Origin: CAZWRK01 sp964635875
GTDB taxonomy: Bacteria > Pseudomonadota > Gammaproteobacteria > Burkholderiales > Aquaspirillaceae
Reading direction: 5' to 3'
DNA: 24,356 nucleotides
NCBI GenBank assembly: GCA_964635875.1
Contig: CAZWRK010000059.1
Coordinates: forward strand, 1-24,356
Of this stretch, positions 22,827 to 24,356 are shown piece after piece. The position numbers and the translations under genes were made by a program. Below the pieces are notes generated by a model that was not told the origin of the DNA, did not search any database, and saw nothing but the letters and a program-made list of their open reading frames with translations. The number at the start of each line of letters is the position of its first letter. The first letter of the stretch is position 1.

Positions 22827-24356
22827 TGTGGCGCACCCTAAAAGCCGATGTGCGTCGTGCTTTGGATCTGCCGGAATCTCCCTCGTTGCTATTGATTTTG
22901 TGGCGGTTCTTTTTTGTTGCGCCGCGCGCAGGCCGCCCCGATCGTTTATGGCAGGGCGTGTCCGCGCTGGCGGCATGGTGGATGGCCGCGCTGGGTGTAG
23001 AAGATCGCGCCTCGCTGGCGCTTTGTTTCTGGCGTCTCTTTTTTGTGCCGCCACGCCACGGCCAGCCTGATCGTTTATGGGCGCGGGTGTCGCACTGGCA
23101 GCGTGTATGGGCGGCCGCTTTGGGCATTTCTCCGCCTGCCAGCGTGGGGCGGTGGGTGTGGCATAGCCTGATGGTGAGGCCGCCGTTGCCGTGGCCGGAG
23201 CGCCCGCCTTTGCCGCGTTCGACACAAAGCTGGCTACAGCCGATCGAACACGCTTGGACTCGGTGCGAGTCTGGGTTGAATCGGGCGCTGCGTGGCTGGT
23301 GGCTGTTGCTGGCGCGCTTGCCCAGTCCCGACTACCTGCGACTGGCGCACCAATTGGATCGCGCGGCGGCAGGCTTGATGCGCTACCGGCTGGTTGCCGT
23401 GGGCGTGGCGATTTTGGGTTTTGCCTTGGTGATCTTAATTGCGAGTACGCCGTTTACGCTCGGGGCGCAGCTGCTGTTCTTTGCGGGGACATGGTCGCTC
23501 GTGGTGTGGATGCAGCGTATTCCCGGCCGCATTACGACCCTGTTTTTGATCACGCTATCGCTGTTGGTGATGGCGCGGTATGCATGGTGGCGTATCACCA
23601 ATACGTTGGATTTGGCGACGCCGGTCGAGGTGTTTTTGGGCGTCATGCTCTTTACGGCCGAGTGTTATACATGGCTGATTTTGATTTTGGGCTTTATCCA
23701 AACCGCGTGGCCCCTGAAGCGTGAGCCGGTTTCGTTGTCGGAATCTTATGGCGATTGGCCTTCGGTTGATGTGTTTATTCCGACCTACAACGAGCCGATG
23801 AGCGTGGTGAAACCAACCGTGTTTGCCGCCAAGGGCATCGACTGGCCTGCTGACAAACTGAATATTTATATCTTGGATGATGGTCGCCGCGAGGCGTTCC
23901 GCGAGTTTGCGCAAGAAGCGGGGGTGAATTACATGATTCGCCCGAATAACTTCCATGCGAAGGCGGGCAATATCAATCATGCCCTGACGCAAACCAACGG
24001 CGATTTTATTGCGATTTTTGACTGTGATCACATCCCGACTCGCTCGTTTTTGCAGGTGGTGATGGGCGAGTTTGAGCGCGATGGCCGCTGTGTGATGGTT
24101 CAAACACCGCATCATTTTTTCTCGCCCGATCCGTTTGAACGCAACTTCGATACCTTCCGCCGCGTACCGAACGAGGGCAGCTTGTTTTACGGCCTGGTGC
24201 AAGACGGCAATGATTTATGGAATGCGACTTTTTTCTGTGGCTCCTGCGCGGTGATTAAGCGTGGCCCGTTGCTCGAAGTCGGCGGCATTGCGGTCGAAAC
24301 CGTGACCGAAGATGCCCATACCGCGCTGAAATTGCATCGCTTAGGCTATCGCACCG
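22826..24356 (+). CDS. bcsA: Cellulose synthase catalytic subunit BcsA (3' truncated by window end)
   Basis: BcsA polymerises UDP-glucose into beta-1,4-glucan and threads it through the inner membrane under c-di-GMP control. The frame is open for 510 codons and continues beyond the window. GGAGGG stands 8 bases before ATG 22826. Residues 16-101 are two copies of a 43-residue repeat. Four hydrophobic segments follow (about residues 190-310). The GT2 domain starts at VDVFIPTYNEP, with D351-D352 (LDDG), D399-C400-D401 (DCD), FFCGSCAV and T494-E495-D496 (TED). These match the enterobacterial long BcsA, including DHIPTRSFLQ and QTPHHFFSPDPFERN. The QxxRW motif, remaining helices and PilZ domain would lie downstream. 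Confidence 0.96.
   Translation, partial: MWRTLKADVRRALDLPESPSLLLILWRFFFVAPRAGRPDRLWQGVSALAAWWMAALGVEDRASLALCFWRLFFVPPRHGQPDRLWARVSHWQRVWAAALGISPPASVGRWVWHSLMVRPPLPWPERPPLPRSTQSWLQPIEHAWTRCESGLNRALRGWWLLLARLPSPDYLRLAHQLDRAAAGLMRYRLVAVGVAILGFALVILIASTPFTLGAQLLFFAGTWSLVVWMQRIPGRITTLFLITLSLLVMARYAWWRITNTLDLATPVEVFLGVMLFTAECYTWLILILGFIQTAWPLKREPVSLSESYGDWPSVDVFIPTYNEPMSVVKPTVFAAKGIDWPADKLNIYILDDGRREAFREFAQEAGVNYMIRPNNFHAKAGNINHALTQTNGDFIAIFDCDHIPTRSFLQVVMGEFERDGRCVMVQTPHHFFSPDPFERNFDTFRRVPNEGSLFYGLVQDGNDLWNATFFCGSCAVIKRGPLLEVGGIAVETVTEDAHTALKLHRLGYRT
22871..23128 (+). repeat. 43-codon tandem duplication in the N-terminal region of bcsA
   Basis: Two copies, codons 16-58 and 59-101, repeat with an exact 129-base period. 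By hand 23 of 43 residues agree, with the shared core WR-FFV-PR-G-PDRLW--VS and the end AALG. A faint third copy follows (W112 to P127). Confidence 0.85.

Noticed and set aside
1..24356. Neisseria-type DNA uptake sequences (GCCGTCTGAA)
   Set aside because: Only partial matches such as GCCGTCTG followed by other bases (near 12925 and 18697); no full copy was noticed.

Overview
The window looks like a chromosomal segment of a Gram-negative betaproteobacterium, most likely Neisseriales or a close relative. The GlyQ wording (GCALLQPYDMEMGAGTSHTA, WFAAYVQPSRRPKDGRYG) and the metal-site wording of HemB (DVALDPYT, no cysteines) fit that group. This placement rests on remembered family sequences, not on a search. 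No rRNA, tRNA, CRISPR array, transposase or phage gene was recognised.

Left part (1-12480) is housekeeping DNA, all on the + strand: the acidic tail of an unidentified gene; an AT-rich intergenic region; an AGCS sodium:amino-acid symporter; a 59-residue membrane microprotein; hemB (heme synthesis); glyQ, a small secreted protein and glyS (glycyl-tRNA synthetase); gmhB, plsC and a YgjP-type metal hydrolase (envelope precursor and lipid enzymes plus a hydrolase); gloA with an NhaD/CitMHS-type ion transporter; and mpl (murein peptide recycling). Intrinsic terminators separate most of these units: 128-159, 2056-2086, 3429-3467, 7059-7093, 9107-9144 and 11037-11061.

Right part (12481-24356) is a cellulose synthesis and secretion (bcs) operon that runs off the window. 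It has a 315-bp leader holding an 18-bp palindrome, a possible extended -10 promoter and a terminator-like hairpin. Then come bcsB, bcsZ, bcsC, bcsE, a short BcsF-like membrane protein with an (EPTP)6 tail, bcsQ, and the first 510 codons of bcsA. Neighbouring genes overlap or nearly touch, so they are probably co-transcribed. BcsA polymerises UDP-glucose at the inner membrane, BcsB guides the chain in the periplasm, BcsZ trims it and BcsC exports it. BcsE, BcsF and BcsQ are the c-di-GMP-responsive accessory module known from enterobacteria.

The bcs locus holds the most unusual signals. bcsA is last instead of directly before bcsB. BcsZ has Asn262 where the family has its catalytic base Asp. 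The BcsA N-terminal region is built from a 43-residue tandem repeat. The BcsF-position protein is divergent and carries a repeat tail. The leader may be attenuated.
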